Shown piece after piece: positions 1-7,629 of a stretch of 64,000 bases of DNA (positions are counted from its first letter, which is position 1; the number at the start of each line of letters is the position of its first letter). The stretch lies in NCBI GenBank assembly GCA_002307725.1, contig DBUB01000011.1, positions 68,612 through 132,611 on the forward strand, in the 5' to 3' direction. The position numbers were made by a program, and so were the translations under genes. The notes beneath the pieces are model-generated. The model was not told the DNA's origin. It did no database searches and worked only from the letters and a program-made list of their open reading frames with translations. Source of the stretch: Alphaproteobacteria bacterium UBA1301. Its GTDB lineage: Bacteria > Pseudomonadota > Alphaproteobacteria > Micropepsales > Micropepsaceae.

Positions 1-308
1 TGAAAGTTTTTGTCCACCGCCAAACGGCCGAGCACCAGCACCGGCGTCGGGGCGGGCAGGTTGGCGCGCAGCGGACGCGGCGCCCGGCCTTGGGCTCCGC
101 CATGGCGCACCGCACCAGTCGACAGACTGTAATAGCCGGCCACCACGCCGCCGCTGCACACCACATAACAGCGCGACGAACGGCCTTCGCTGGCCGCTGC
201 GCGTAGCCGCAGCCAGTCGTTCAACGCCTCCTTGCCGCAATCAAAACGGCTGAGGTCGTGGACTTCGGCAAGCGGCGCAGGTGGAGTGATCCGGTCTATT
301 TTTCCCAT
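1..308 (-). CDS. tacT: GNAT-family toxin of a TacA/TacT-type module, partial (C-terminus beyond left edge)
   Basis: The minus strand opens with ATG at 308 and reads 102 codons without a stop to the window edge. The start, reading MGKIDRITPPAPL, and the later stretches GYYSLSTGAV and VLVLGRLAVDK are typical of TacT-type GNAT toxins. Known family members acetylate the amino group of charged tRNAs and stop translation; the substrate here is unknown. The start overlaps the last 13 bases of the antitoxin gene, so the two are translationally coupled. The acetyl-CoA-binding motif and C-terminus lie outside the window, so completeness cannot be judged. Confidence 0.85.
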   Translation of the reverse strand, partial: MGKIDRITPPAPLAEVHDLSRFDCGKEALNDWLRLRAAASEGRSSRCYVVCSGGVVAGYYSLSTGAVRHGGAQGRAPRPLRANLPAPTPVLVLGRLAVDKNF

Positions 309-604
309 GGCGATTTGCTCGCCATAAGTTTCTTCAGCCGCGCGTTCGGCGGCGCCGGGGCGTCCAGCACTTTTAGGAAGGCCGCATAGCGTGCGCTGCC
401 GAGCGTGAGCAGACGGCGGTCCAGCAGCACATCCACCGCCTGTTTGCGCGCACTTTCGATGATGAAATCGGTGCGCGTTTTGCCGAGCAGGCTGGCGGCG
501 CCGTCAATCTCGTCGCGCACGGCGTGCGAAACGCGCAGGTTGATCGCCGTATCGGAGCGCGGGCGTTTGAGCGCACGCGGCGCTTTCATATCCATCTTGG
601 CCAT
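296..604 (-). CDS. tacA: DUF1778 (TacA-like) ribbon-helix-helix antitoxin
   Basis: A 102-residue protein if it starts at ATG 604 (MAKMDMKAPRALK). The N-terminal stretch INLRVSHAVRDEIDGAASLLGKTRTDFI is the DUF1778 ribbon-helix-helix DNA-binding region, and the C-terminal part would wrap and neutralise the GNAT toxin encoded immediately downstream with a 13-base overlap. ATGs at 595 and 589 are alternative starts. An upstream in-frame extension to 676 would run through a palindromic operator and is unlikely. Family knowledge predicts autorepression by the toxin-antitoxin complex. Confidence 0.85.
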   Translation of the reverse strand: MAKMDMKAPRALKRPRSDTAINLRVSHAVRDEIDGAASLLGKTRTDFIIESARKQAVDVLLDRRLLTLGSARYAAFLKVLDAPAPPNARLKKLMASKSPWEK

Positions 605-612
605 CCCAGCAT

Positions 613-629
613 TATACACATTGTGTATA
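613..629. promoter_or_regulatory. Palindromic operator overlapping the tacAT -10 box
   Basis: TATACACA-T-TGTGTATA is a perfect 8-bp inverted repeat with a one-base centre, nine bases upstream of the antitoxin start. On the minus strand it runs into TATAAT (616-611), a perfect -10 hexamer, so a bound repressor would block RNA polymerase. This is the expected position for autoregulation by an RHH antitoxin. No good -35 match was found. Confidence 0.7.
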
Positions 630-684
630 CAGAGTTCCATTCGGCCAGTCAAGAACAAACCATGCACAAATGGCATGCAAAAAC

Positions 685-1119
685 CTATTGCGGTGTTTGC
701 TCCGATAACCCCTCAACAATCTCCTCTGCCGTCTTCTCCCAATTACGGCCGAACGAGACGAATTTGCGCGAGCCTTCTTTCAGCTCGCAGGCCGGGGAGC
801 GCAGCGCGCTGGTGGGTGGCAGCACGATGAACTCGGCGATGTTGCTCCAGGCGATGCGTTGCTCGTGGCGCCAGGTCTTGAACACGATGCCGTCGGCATC
901 CGTCGTTAGGGTGGCGGGGGTGCGGAAACTCATCGCGGTTGCGCCCGCGGCGACGGCGAATGCAATGGTCAGCGGCGCGAACAGGCTGAGGCCGAGATAG
1001 GGCCACAGCCCCGGCGCATAGGCGCAGACGAAACCCATGAACGCGAGGACGATGGTCCATGCGGCAAACAGCGCCGTCACGAACGCCAGCTTGGGGCGGC
1101 TTTGGCGAAAGCAAATCAT
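685..1119 (-). CDS. Small inner-membrane protein with PH-like C-terminal domain
   Basis: 144 residues. Two hydrophobic segments near residues 12-35 and 38-62 are followed by a soluble part containing TLTTDADGIVFKTWRHEQRIAWSNIAEF, the pattern of small bacterial PH-like domain proteins (an alternating strand followed by a WSNIAEF-type strand). Function unknown. It is transcribed toward the toxin-antitoxin module but separated from it by about 80 bases. There is no clear Shine-Dalgarno sequence before the ATG at 1119, so the start is uncertain. Confidence 0.6.
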   Translation of the reverse strand: MICFRQSRPKLAFVTALFAAWTIVLAFMGFVCAYAPGLWPYLGLSLFAPLTIAFAVAAGATAMSFRTPATLTTDADGIVFKTWRHEQRIAWSNIAEFIVLPPTSALRSPACELKEGSRKFVSFGRNWEKTAEEIVEGLSEQTPQ

Positions 1120-1276
1120 GCCGTGATTATTGCAGAAATTCCGGCGCTTGCCGCCCGTCTTGCAGCCGCGCGGGCCGCGCCCCCAAAACCTCGTGGCTGG
1201 ACACTGGTGGATTTATGTTCCTGAATTGTTCCTGAAATTCGAGCGACGGCGGAGTTGGGAAACGGAACGGTCCGGA

Positions 1277-1516
1277 TTAGCGGCCCTTTTCCTTGTCTTT
1301 GTCCTTGCCTTTTTCCTTGGCGAGCAATTCGGCGATGGCATCCTGGCCTTCGTCGGAATGCAGCCAGCCCTCGGCGGCCTGCTGGGTCGGGAATTGTCCG
1401 GCCAGGCGATGCGGTTTGACGCGATCAGGCATCGGCACCAGCACTTCAAACGTGCCGGCGTGGCGTTGATCCTTGGTTTCCGCAGCATAGGCCTGGGGTT
1501 TTTGGTACTTTTTCAT
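1277..1516 (-). CDS. Small hypothetical protein with Lys-rich tail
   Basis: 79 residues, not recognised. A GAGG sequence seven bases before ATG 1516 supports translation. The middle (FPTQQAAEGWLHSDEGQDAIAELLAKE) looks like a small helical domain and the last 15 residues are almost all Lys, Glu, Asp and Gly. No family, export signal or partner could be assigned. It sits alone between the rluB 3' end and the PH-domain gene. Confidence 0.55.
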   Translation of the reverse strand: MKKYQKPQAYAAETKDQRHAGTFEVLVPMPDRVKPHRLAGQFPTQQAAEGWLHSDEGQDAIAELLAKEKGKDKDKEKGR

Positions 1517-1628
1517 GGCAGGCCTCGTTTTTTGCTCTTCTAGGGGGTGCTCATACCACTTCGCTGCCCCGGTGCAAGGCGAATGGCGGCTATCGCGAAA
1601 TCACCGCGCGCCGGTCACAAAATTGGCC

Positions 1629-2546
1629 TTAATCCGCGTCTTTGGCGCGCTTCTTGCGCCCGATGCCGAGTTGTTCGCGCCAGAGTTTGGCGGGAATTTC
1701 CTCCACGGCACCTTCGGCGAGCTGGCCGAGGTGAAAGGGCCCGAACTGCACGCGGATGAGGCGCGCCACTTTCAGGCCGATGCTTTCCATCACGCGTTTG
1801 ACTTCGCGGTTTTTGCCTTCCTTAAGCGAGACCGTGGCCCAGGAATAAACGCCTTTGGAGCGTTCGAGATCGGCCACCACCGGTCCGTATTTGACGGTGC
1901 CGACGGTGACACCTTCGGCCAGTTTGTCGAGGTCGGCCTGGGTGACTTTGCCGAACAGGCGGGCGCGGTATTTGCGCGGCCAACCGCCGGCGGGCAGCTC
2001 CAAGCGACGGGCGATTTCGCCGTCGTTGGTGAGCAGCAAGAGGCCTTCGGAGTTGTAATCGAGCCGGCCGATGGAAACCACGCGCGGCAGATGTTTGGGC
2101 AGATTGGCGAACACCGTCGCGCGCCCTTCCGGGTCGCGATGGGTGGTCACCAGGCCTGCAGGCTTGTGATAGCGCCACAACCGCGCCGGATCGGGCACGC
2201 CAAGCGGTTTGCCGTCGATGGCGACGACTTGGGTGCGGAGCACTTTGGTGGCTGGCGTCTTGACGGTTTCGCCGTCCAGCGTGACGCGGCCTTCGGCGAC
2301 GATTTTTTCGGCGTCGCGGCGCGAGCAGATGCCGGCGCGGGCGATGACTTTGGCGATGCGGTCGCCTTCGCGGCTTTCTTCTTCGTCGCCATCGTGCTCG
2401 GTGATAACGGGTTTGTCCCAGCCGTCGTCGATGTCGACGCTGCCGGTATGCGGGCTCCAGCCGGTGGCGCCGCGCGATGCCGATTTGCGTTTGCCGCTGG
2501 TCTTGGCTTTGGTGGTGTTATGATCGGCCACGAAGGGATCGCCCAT
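1629..2546 (-). CDS. rluB: RluB/RsuA-family rRNA pseudouridine synthase
   Basis: About 305 residues. After a charged, low-complexity N-terminus comes an S4 RNA-binding domain (RIAKVIARAGICSRRDAEKIV, followed by VTLDGETVK), then the catalytic domain with GRLDYNSEGLLLLTNDG, where the Asp of GRLD is the family nucleophile. It isomerises a uridine in rRNA, probably 23S as for RluB. The chosen ATG at 2546 shares two bases with the divergent tadA start; any longer frame would lie antisense inside tadA. Because of the odd N-terminus the exact start remains open. Confidence 0.88.
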   Translation of the reverse strand: MGDPFVADHNTTKAKTSGKRKSASRGATGWSPHTGSVDIDDGWDKPVITEHDGDEEESREGDRIAKVIARAGICSRRDAEKIVAEGRVTLDGETVKTPATKVLRTQVVAIDGKPLGVPDPARLWRYHKPAGLVTTHRDPEGRATVFANLPKHLPRVVSIGRLDYNSEGLLLLTNDGEIARRLELPAGGWPRKYRARLFGKVTQADLDKLAEGVTVGTVKYGPVVADLERSKGVYSWATVSLKEGKNREVKRVMESIGLKVARLIRVQFGPFHLGQLAEGAVEEIPAKLWREQLGIGRKKRAKDAD

Positions 2547-2997
2547 GGATGACGAACAAGCCATAGCACTCGCGGCGGCCGAAGCCCAGGCGGCGGCCTT
2601 GCGCGGCGAAGTGCCGGTCGGGGCGGTGTTGGTTTCGGCCGCGGGCGAGGTGCTCGCGCAAAGCGGGAACCGCATCCTGGAAAAAAAGGACCCGACGGCG
2701 CATGCCGAGATGGAAGTGATCCGCGCCGCCGCCACGGCGCTCGGCAACGAACGGCTCATTGGCACGACGCTGTATGTGACGCTTGAGCCTTGCACCATGT
2801 GTGCCGGGGCCGTCGCCATGGCCCGCATCGCCCGTGTGGTGTTTGCCGCCGAAGACCCCAAAGGCGGCGCGGTCCTTCACGGGCCGCGGTTTTTCGAGCA
2901 ACCGACCTGTCACCATCGCCCGGAAATCGCCCGCGCCGGCGATGCCGCGGCCAGCGGTGAGCTGCTGAAAGCGTTCTTCAAGGCGCGCCGCACTTGA
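2545..2997 (+). CDS. tadA: tRNA-specific adenosine deaminase
   Basis: 150 residues of the cytidine/deoxycytidylate deaminase fold. HAEMEVI supplies one zinc ligand and the proton-shuttling Glu, and EPCTMCAGA supplies the two Cys ligands. It converts the wobble adenosine of tRNA-Arg(ACG) to inosine, which is essential in most bacteria. The length fits the family. The start codon overlaps that of the divergent rluB gene, so each promoter must lie inside the other gene's 5' end. Confidence 0.95.
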   Translation: MDDEQAIALAAAEAQAAALRGEVPVGAVLVSAAGEVLAQSGNRILEKKDPTAHAEMEVIRAAATALGNERLIGTTLYVTLEPCTMCAGAVAMARIARVVFAAEDPKGGAVLHGPRFFEQPTCHHRPEIARAGDAAASGELLKAFFKARRT

Positions 2998-3050
2998 AGG
3001 AGTGGGTCGCAGTTGCCATTTATCGACCGAGGTTCTGAAACGGGACAGCC

Positions 3051-3713
3051 ATGATCGATCTTTACACCGCCGCCACGCCCAACGGCTTCAAAGCTTCCGT
3101 CATGCTGGAGGAAGTGGCGCTGCCTTACGAAGTGCATGCCATCAACTTCAGCGCCAAGGAACAGAAAGAGGATTGGTTCCTCAAGATCAATCCCAATGGG
3201 CGCATTCCGGCCATCGTCGATCGCGAGGCGGACAATTTCGCGGTGTTTGAATCCGGCGCAATTCTCGTCTATCTCGCCGAGAAGACCGGCAAGCTTTTGC
3301 CCGCCGAGGTCAAAGGCCGCAGCCAGGTGATGCAATGGCTGATGTTCCAGATGGGCGGTCTCGGCCCGATGATGGGCCAAGCGAACGCCTTTTTCCGCTA
3401 CTGGCACGAGGTTTATCAACCCGGCATCGACCGCTATCAGAACGAATCCCGCCGTCTGCTCGAGGTGCTCGATACGCAGCTCAAGGATCATGAATTTCTG
3501 GCGGGCGATTATTCCATCGCCGACATCGCCAATTGGTGCTGGGCGCGCAGTTACGCCTGGGGCGGCATCAATGTGGAAGGTCTCGATCATCTGCAGCGCT
3601 GGATCGCTCAGATCGCCGCCCGCCCGGCGGTACAGAAGGGCATCGCTATTCCGCCGCGCGTTCACGACGATAAGAAAAACGTCGAAACGGCGAAGTCGAT
3701 GCTGCAGAAATAA
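3051..3713 (+). CDS. Glutathione S-transferase, YfcG/Ure2p-like
   Basis: 220 residues with an N-terminal thioredoxin-like domain (IDLYTAATPNGFKASVMLEE; NPNGRIPAIVD; ESGAILVYLAEK) and a C-terminal helical domain. The Thr-Pro-Asn motif in place of a catalytic Tyr/Ser/Cys, together with ESGAI for glutathione binding, matches the nu-class YfcG group, whose known members act as disulfide reductases on glutathione. It starts 53 bases after tadA. Its stop abuts the stop of the convergent PAP2 gene with no spacer. Confidence 0.9.
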   Translation: MIDLYTAATPNGFKASVMLEEVALPYEVHAINFSAKEQKEDWFLKINPNGRIPAIVDREADNFAVFESGAILVYLAEKTGKLLPAEVKGRSQVMQWLMFQMGGLGPMMGQANAFFRYWHEVYQPGIDRYQNESRRLLEVLDTQLKDHEFLAGDYSIADIANWCWARSYAWGGINVEGLDHLQRWIAQIAARPAVQKGIAIPPRVHDDKKNVETAKSMLQK

Positions 3714-4337
3714 TCAGAACCAACTGCGTGCGAGCTGCGGGAACCAGTTCACCAGCACTTCGCGGGAGGCAATCAGTCCGATGCCGGCGCCGACGAAGAC
3801 GTCGCTGAGAAAATGCGCCGTCAGCAGCGCCCGCGTCAGGCTCAGCCACAGTGCGATCGCGAACCACAGCGGCGCGCCGAGCGGCCAAACCGACGAGGCG
3901 ATCACCGCGACGCAAAAGATCGTCAGCGCGTGTCCGGAGGGAAACGAGTTGCGCTTGAGGTCGAAGCCGAGCGGGATGAAGCCGTAAAGACCCATCTCTA
4001 ACTCGTCGCGTGGCCGCCGCCGGCTGAGGACGAGTTTGATGGTGTGGATCACGGCGCTTCCCGCCCCCAGCGCCAAAATGAAGGCGAGGGCGTATTGGAA
4101 CACCAGCTTGACTGCGGCGTCCTTCGTGCCGGTCGCTAGCAGCGTCCAGGTCACCAGATACGCCACCACGGCCAGTGCCAGCCAATGGGCGGCCTTGGCC
4201 AGATGGGTGGTGGAATTGAGGAATCTGTGGAAGCCAAGTGGCACACGGTCATAGAGAATATGCACCGCGCGGCGATCGATCGCCACGCAGACCACGCCCA
4301 ACGACAGGAAGAACAGCCCAAACCACAACAGGAACAT
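3714..4337 (-). CDS. PAP2-family membrane phosphatase
   Basis: 207 residues with five to six membrane segments. All three phosphatase motifs are visible: KLVLSRRRPRD, then PSGH in SFPSGHALTIF, then SLTRALLTAHFLSDVFVG with the nucleophile-site His. The family removes phosphate from lipid phosphates such as undecaprenyl diphosphate, phosphatidic acid or lipid A; the substrate here cannot be told. It follows the histidine kinase on the same strand across 118 bases that hold a 44-bp palindromic repeat. Confidence 0.88.
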   Translation of the reverse strand: MFLLWFGLFFLSLGVVCVAIDRRAVHILYDRVPLGFHRFLNSTTHLAKAAHWLALAVVAYLVTWTLLATGTKDAAVKLVFQYALAFILALGAGSAVIHTIKLVLSRRRPRDELEMGLYGFIPLGFDLKRNSFPSGHALTIFCVAVIASSVWPLGAPLWFAIALWLSLTRALLTAHFLSDVFVGAGIGLIASREVLVNWFPQLARSWF

Positions 4338-4394
4338 GACATCTGCTTGCCGCGGCTGGGCGCCGCTGTCAAATCCGCGTGAGGTCGCTGCGGA

Positions 4395-4438
4395 GCGCAG
4401 CCAGGAAAAGTGGGTACCGGTTTTCCGTCCGGCTGCGC
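4395..4438. repeat. 44-bp palindromic repeat, copy 1
   Basis: Outer arms GCGCAGCC (4395-4402) and GGCTGCGC (4431-4438) pair perfectly. Inner GGAAAA (4404-4409) and TTTTCC (4421-4426) form a second stem. The same core, AGGAAAAGTGG..ACCGG.TTTCCGTCC, occurs at 45802-45845 (opposite orientation) and, less exactly, at 60585-60628, each 44 bases long. It lies between the histidine kinase and PAP2 genes. Confidence 0.85.
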
Positions 4439-4455
4439 GACCAAATAGGAACTCT

Positions 4456-5604
4456 TTACGCTGCCGCCCGCTTGTCGGCGTCCATCGGGAAGGTCACCCG
4501 GACTTCGGTTCCGGCGCCTTCTTCGCTCTCGATGGCGAGTGTGCCACCGTGCTTTTCGGTCAGGGCTCGCACCAGCGCAAGGCCGAGTCCGGCGCCGGAT
4601 TTGGCGATCATCGGGTCGCCTTCGACCTGCTCGAAAGGCCGGCCGAGGCGTTCGAGGTCGTCGGACGGAATGCCGATGCCGGTATCGCAGATGCAGATGG
4701 TGGCAAAGCCGTCGCGCATGAACAGACTGACGCCGACGCTGCCGCCTGCTGGCGTGAACTTGATCGCGTTGGAGAGCAGGTTGAGCATGATCTGTTTGAC
4801 CGCCCGCTTGTCGGCGTTCGCGAACAGCGGCTCGTTCGGCATCGACACGCTGAGTTCCAGGCCGTTTTCCTCGGCGCGGTCGCGCAACATGCGGACGCTG
4901 TCTTCGATGGTACCGTTGAAATCGACGGTTTCGATATTCAGCTCCAGCTTGCCGGCTTCGATCTTGGCCATGTCGAGCATGTCCGAGATAAGGTCGAGCA
5001 AGAGCTGACCGGAATCGTAGATCAGCGTCGCGTATTCTTCGTATTTGTCGTTGCCCAGCGGCCCGAAGGTGCGCTGGCGCATCATGTCGGTGAAGCCGAT
5101 TACGGCGTTGAGCGGCGTGCGCAGCTCATGGCTCATATTGGCGAGGAAGCGCGACTTGGCCTTGCTGGCGGATTCGGCGCGTTGCTGCGCCGCCTTGATT
5201 TCGAGTTCGTGCTCGATGCGCAGGGTCACGTCGTGCGACACGCTAAGCACGTTGCGCAATTCGCCGCTCGCCTGATCGTAGACGCCGCGCACCGTCGTCT
5301 CCAGCCAGAGGTAGTGGCCGTCGGCATGTTTGAAGCGAAAGGTCTGGGTCAGGGACTGGCCGGGCAGTGGCACGGCGCAGATGGCGTAGGCCTGCTCCAG
5401 GTCATCGGGATGGACGTGCGTGAGGAAACTTGTGCGGGCGACGTCGTCTTTGCTGAGCCCGAGCAGTTTCTCAAGAGCGGCGGAGGCGAAATACACCGCG
5501 CCGTCCGGCTTTCGAACGAGAACGATGTCTGAAGTCTCTTCCGCCAACAAGCGATACGCGTAAAGCGCGTTGTCGCGTATCTGGTCTCCGGCAGCGGTCG
5601 TCAT
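4456..5604 (-). CDS. PAS-domain sensor histidine kinase
   Basis: About 382 residues, no membrane segment. A PAS domain (residues about 10-130, with FRFKHADGHYLWLETTV and a PAC-like end) is followed by HisKA with the phospho-acceptor His in NMSHELRTPLNAVIGF and HATPase_c with NLLSNAIKFT, CDTGIGIP and GAGLGLALV. The RTFGPLGNDKYEEYA segment resembles the PleC/DivJ-type kinases of Alphaproteobacteria. The start at 5604 is preferred over 5625 because AGGA stands six bases before it. No response regulator is adjacent, so the partner is unknown. Confidence 0.92.
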   Translation of the reverse strand: MTTAAGDQIRDNALYAYRLLAEETSDIVLVRKPDGAVYFASAALEKLLGLSKDDVARTSFLTHVHPDDLEQAYAICAVPLPGQSLTQTFRFKHADGHYLWLETTVRGVYDQASGELRNVLSVSHDVTLRIEHELEIKAAQQRAESASKAKSRFLANMSHELRTPLNAVIGFTDMMRQRTFGPLGNDKYEEYATLIYDSGQLLLDLISDMLDMAKIEAGKLELNIETVDFNGTIEDSVRMLRDRAEENGLELSVSMPNEPLFANADKRAVKQIMLNLLSNAIKFTPAGGSVGVSLFMRDGFATICICDTGIGIPSDDLERLGRPFEQVEGDPMIAKSGAGLGLALVRALTEKHGGTLAIESEEGAGTEVRVTFPMDADKRAAA

Positions 5605-5781
5605 TGCAATCCTCGCCCGAAGCATTGGTTCTGCCCCGCCATGACTTTACAGATGGCATGTTAATCAAGGATTTCTGTCTCGCGCCTCGAGTGGCTAATT
5701 GTATCTTAACAAGCCATAACGAGAGGTAGCCTGCGGACGGCCAGCGTGTATAAGCAGGAGTGGTATTTGAAGGGATTCCCG

Positions 5782-6273
5782 ATGCGTCTGATTGCACCTG
5801 TGATGGCGGCCGCCATGGCCTTTGTGGTGACCGCTTGCGACGGCAAATCGAAGCCGCCGGTCGAACCGTTGTCGGACCAGGCCAATGCCACCTATATCGC
5901 GGATAATGCCAAGAAATCCGGCGTTATTTCGGTGCCGGGCATCCAATATGAGGTGCTGCAAAAGGGCGACGGACCGCAACCGCGCCGCAAAGATTGCGTC
6001 ACGGTTTACTACAAGGGCATGCTGATCGACGGTAAGGTCTTCGATCACACCGAGCCCGGCCAGCCTGCGACGTTTCCGGCAGGCCGCCTGATTCCGGGCT
6101 GGGTGGAAGCGTTGCAGATGATGCATACCGGCGAAAAATGGCGCCTCGTCGTTCCGCCCGGGCTCGCTTACGGCAAGGACGGTGCCGGCAAGGGTGTCAT
6201 TCCGCCCAACCAGACGCTGATCTTCGATGTCGAACTGTTAAAGGTCGCGCCAATGGGCGAAGGCGGGTGCTGA
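5782..6273 (+). CDS. FKBP-type peptidyl-prolyl isomerase lipoprotein
   Basis: About 163 residues. The start at 5782 gives a lipoprotein signal peptide ending FVVTAC, so the mature protein would be lipid-anchored in the envelope. The C-terminal FKBP domain shows VTVYYKGMLIDGKVFDHT, FPAGRLIPGWVEALQMM, GEKWRLVVPPGLAYG and PNQTLIFDVELL, including the usual active-site Asp, Val-Ile-Pro-Gly-Trp-like loop and Tyr. It would help fold outer-membrane or periplasmic proteins. GGGA seven bases upstream supports the start. It converges on purD with one base between stops. Confidence 0.93.
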   Translation: MRLIAPVMAAAMAFVVTACDGKSKPPVEPLSDQANATYIADNAKKSGVISVPGIQYEVLQKGDGPQPRRKDCVTVYYKGMLIDGKVFDHTEPGQPATFPAGRLIPGWVEALQMMHTGEKWRLVVPPGLAYGKDGAGKGVIPPNQTLIFDVELLKVAPMGEGGC

Positions 6274-6274
6274 T

Positions 6275-7549
6275 TTAGCTATTGCGCGCTAAGGCCCGCC
6301 AGGCGATGTCGCGGCGGCAGAAACCTTGCGGCCAATCGATGGCGTCCACCGCGGCGTAGGCACGCGCACGCGCTTCCCGTACGGTTTTGGCGGTGGCCGT
6401 GATATTCAGCACGCGCCCGCCATTGGCGACGATCTTGCCGTCCTTTACCGCCGTTCCGGCGTGGAAAATCGTGACGCCCGGCAGCTTCGCTGCTGCCTCC
6501 AGCCCGCGGATTTGCGAGCCTTTGGGATAGTCGCCGGGATAGCCCTTGGCAGCCATCACCACGGTCAGCGCCACGTCGTCGTGCCATCTGAGATCGATCT
6601 GATCCAGCACATGATCGCGCGCCGCCAGCAGTACCGTCAGCAAATCCGATTTCAGCCGCGGCAGGATCACTTGCGTTTCGGGATCGCCGAAGCGGCAGTT
6701 GAATTCGATCAGCTTGGGCTCGCCGTCTTTGATCATTAGCCCGGCAAACAGCACGCCGACATAAGTGCGGCCGCGTTCCTTCATGGCGCGCACGGTCGGC
6801 TTCAGGATGCGTTCGATGGTTTTCTCGACCACGTCCGGCGTCAGCACCGGCGCCGGGCTGTAAGCGCCCATGCCACCCGTGTTCAGACCCTTGTCGCCAT
6901 CGAAGGCGCGTTTGTGATCCTGGGCGCCGATCAGCGGCAGCACGTCTTCGCCATCGGTGATGGCGAAGAAGCTGGCTTCCTCGCCATCGAGATATTCCTC
7001 CACCACCAACTCGTTTCCGGCCGACCCAAACGCGCCGCCGAAAATCTCATCGATGGCCTTGTCGGCGTCGGCTTTGGTTTCGGCGATGATGACGCCTTTG
7101 CCCGCAGCGGGTCCATCGGCTTTGATCACCACGGGATAGCCCAGCGTGGTGGCGAAGGCCTTGGCGCCATCGGCTTCCATAAAGCGGCGATATTTGGCGG
7201 ACGGGATGCCGAAGTCTTCGCACAAGTCTTTCACAAAGCCCTTGGAGCCTTCCAGGATGGCGCCTTTGGCACTCGGGCCAAGTGATTTGATCCCGGCCGC
7301 TTCGAAGCGGTCGGCGAGCCCGTCGATCAGCGGCACTTCCGGGCCCACCACGACGAAGCCGATGTTGTGTTCCTTGGCGAAGGCCACGAGTTCGTCCGCC
7401 TGGCTTGGGGCCAGCGGCACGCACTCGGCCACCGCCGCGATGCCGGGATTGCCGGGGGCGCAATAGAGCTTGCTGAGCAGGGGGCTCGCCGCCAGGGACC
7501 AGCACAAGGCGTGTTCGCGGCCGCCGGAACCGATCACCAGGACGTTCAT
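6275..7549 (-). CDS. purD: Phosphoribosylamine-glycine ligase
   Basis: 424 residues, the normal PurD length. The N-terminus MNVLVIGSGGREHALCW carries the nucleotide-binding Gly loop, followed by the ATP-grasp core (VIKADGPAAGKGV, VVEEYLDGEEASFFAITDG) and the metal-binding end of the site (EFNCRFGDPETQVILPRLKSDL). It ligates glycine to 5-phosphoribosylamine in purine synthesis. AGGAGA eight bases upstream of 7549 fixes the start. It is divergent from xseA across 80 bases. Confidence 0.97.
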   Translation of the reverse strand: MNVLVIGSGGREHALCWSLAASPLLSKLYCAPGNPGIAAVAECVPLAPSQADELVAFAKEHNIGFVVVGPEVPLIDGLADRFEAAGIKSLGPSAKGAILEGSKGFVKDLCEDFGIPSAKYRRFMEADGAKAFATTLGYPVVIKADGPAAGKGVIIAETKADADKAIDEIFGGAFGSAGNELVVEEYLDGEEASFFAITDGEDVLPLIGAQDHKRAFDGDKGLNTGGMGAYSPAPVLTPDVVEKTIERILKPTVRAMKERGRTYVGVLFAGLMIKDGEPKLIEFNCRFGDPETQVILPRLKSDLLTVLLAARDHVLDQIDLRWHDDVALTVVMAAKGYPGDYPKGSQIRGLEAAAKLPGVTIFHAGTAVKDGKIVANGGRVLNITATAKTVREARARAYAAVDAIDWPQGFCRRDIAWRALARNS

Positions 7550-7629
7550 GGCCAGTCTCCTGAATTCCGCCGGACCGTCCCTCAAGAAACCCCTGGATTC
7601 AAGCGCAACTCTTGTATGATCTGTGGATC

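Noticed and set aside
1..308. TacT as a truncated gene
   Set aside because: The frame is open to the first base of the window, so the truncation is only the window edge.
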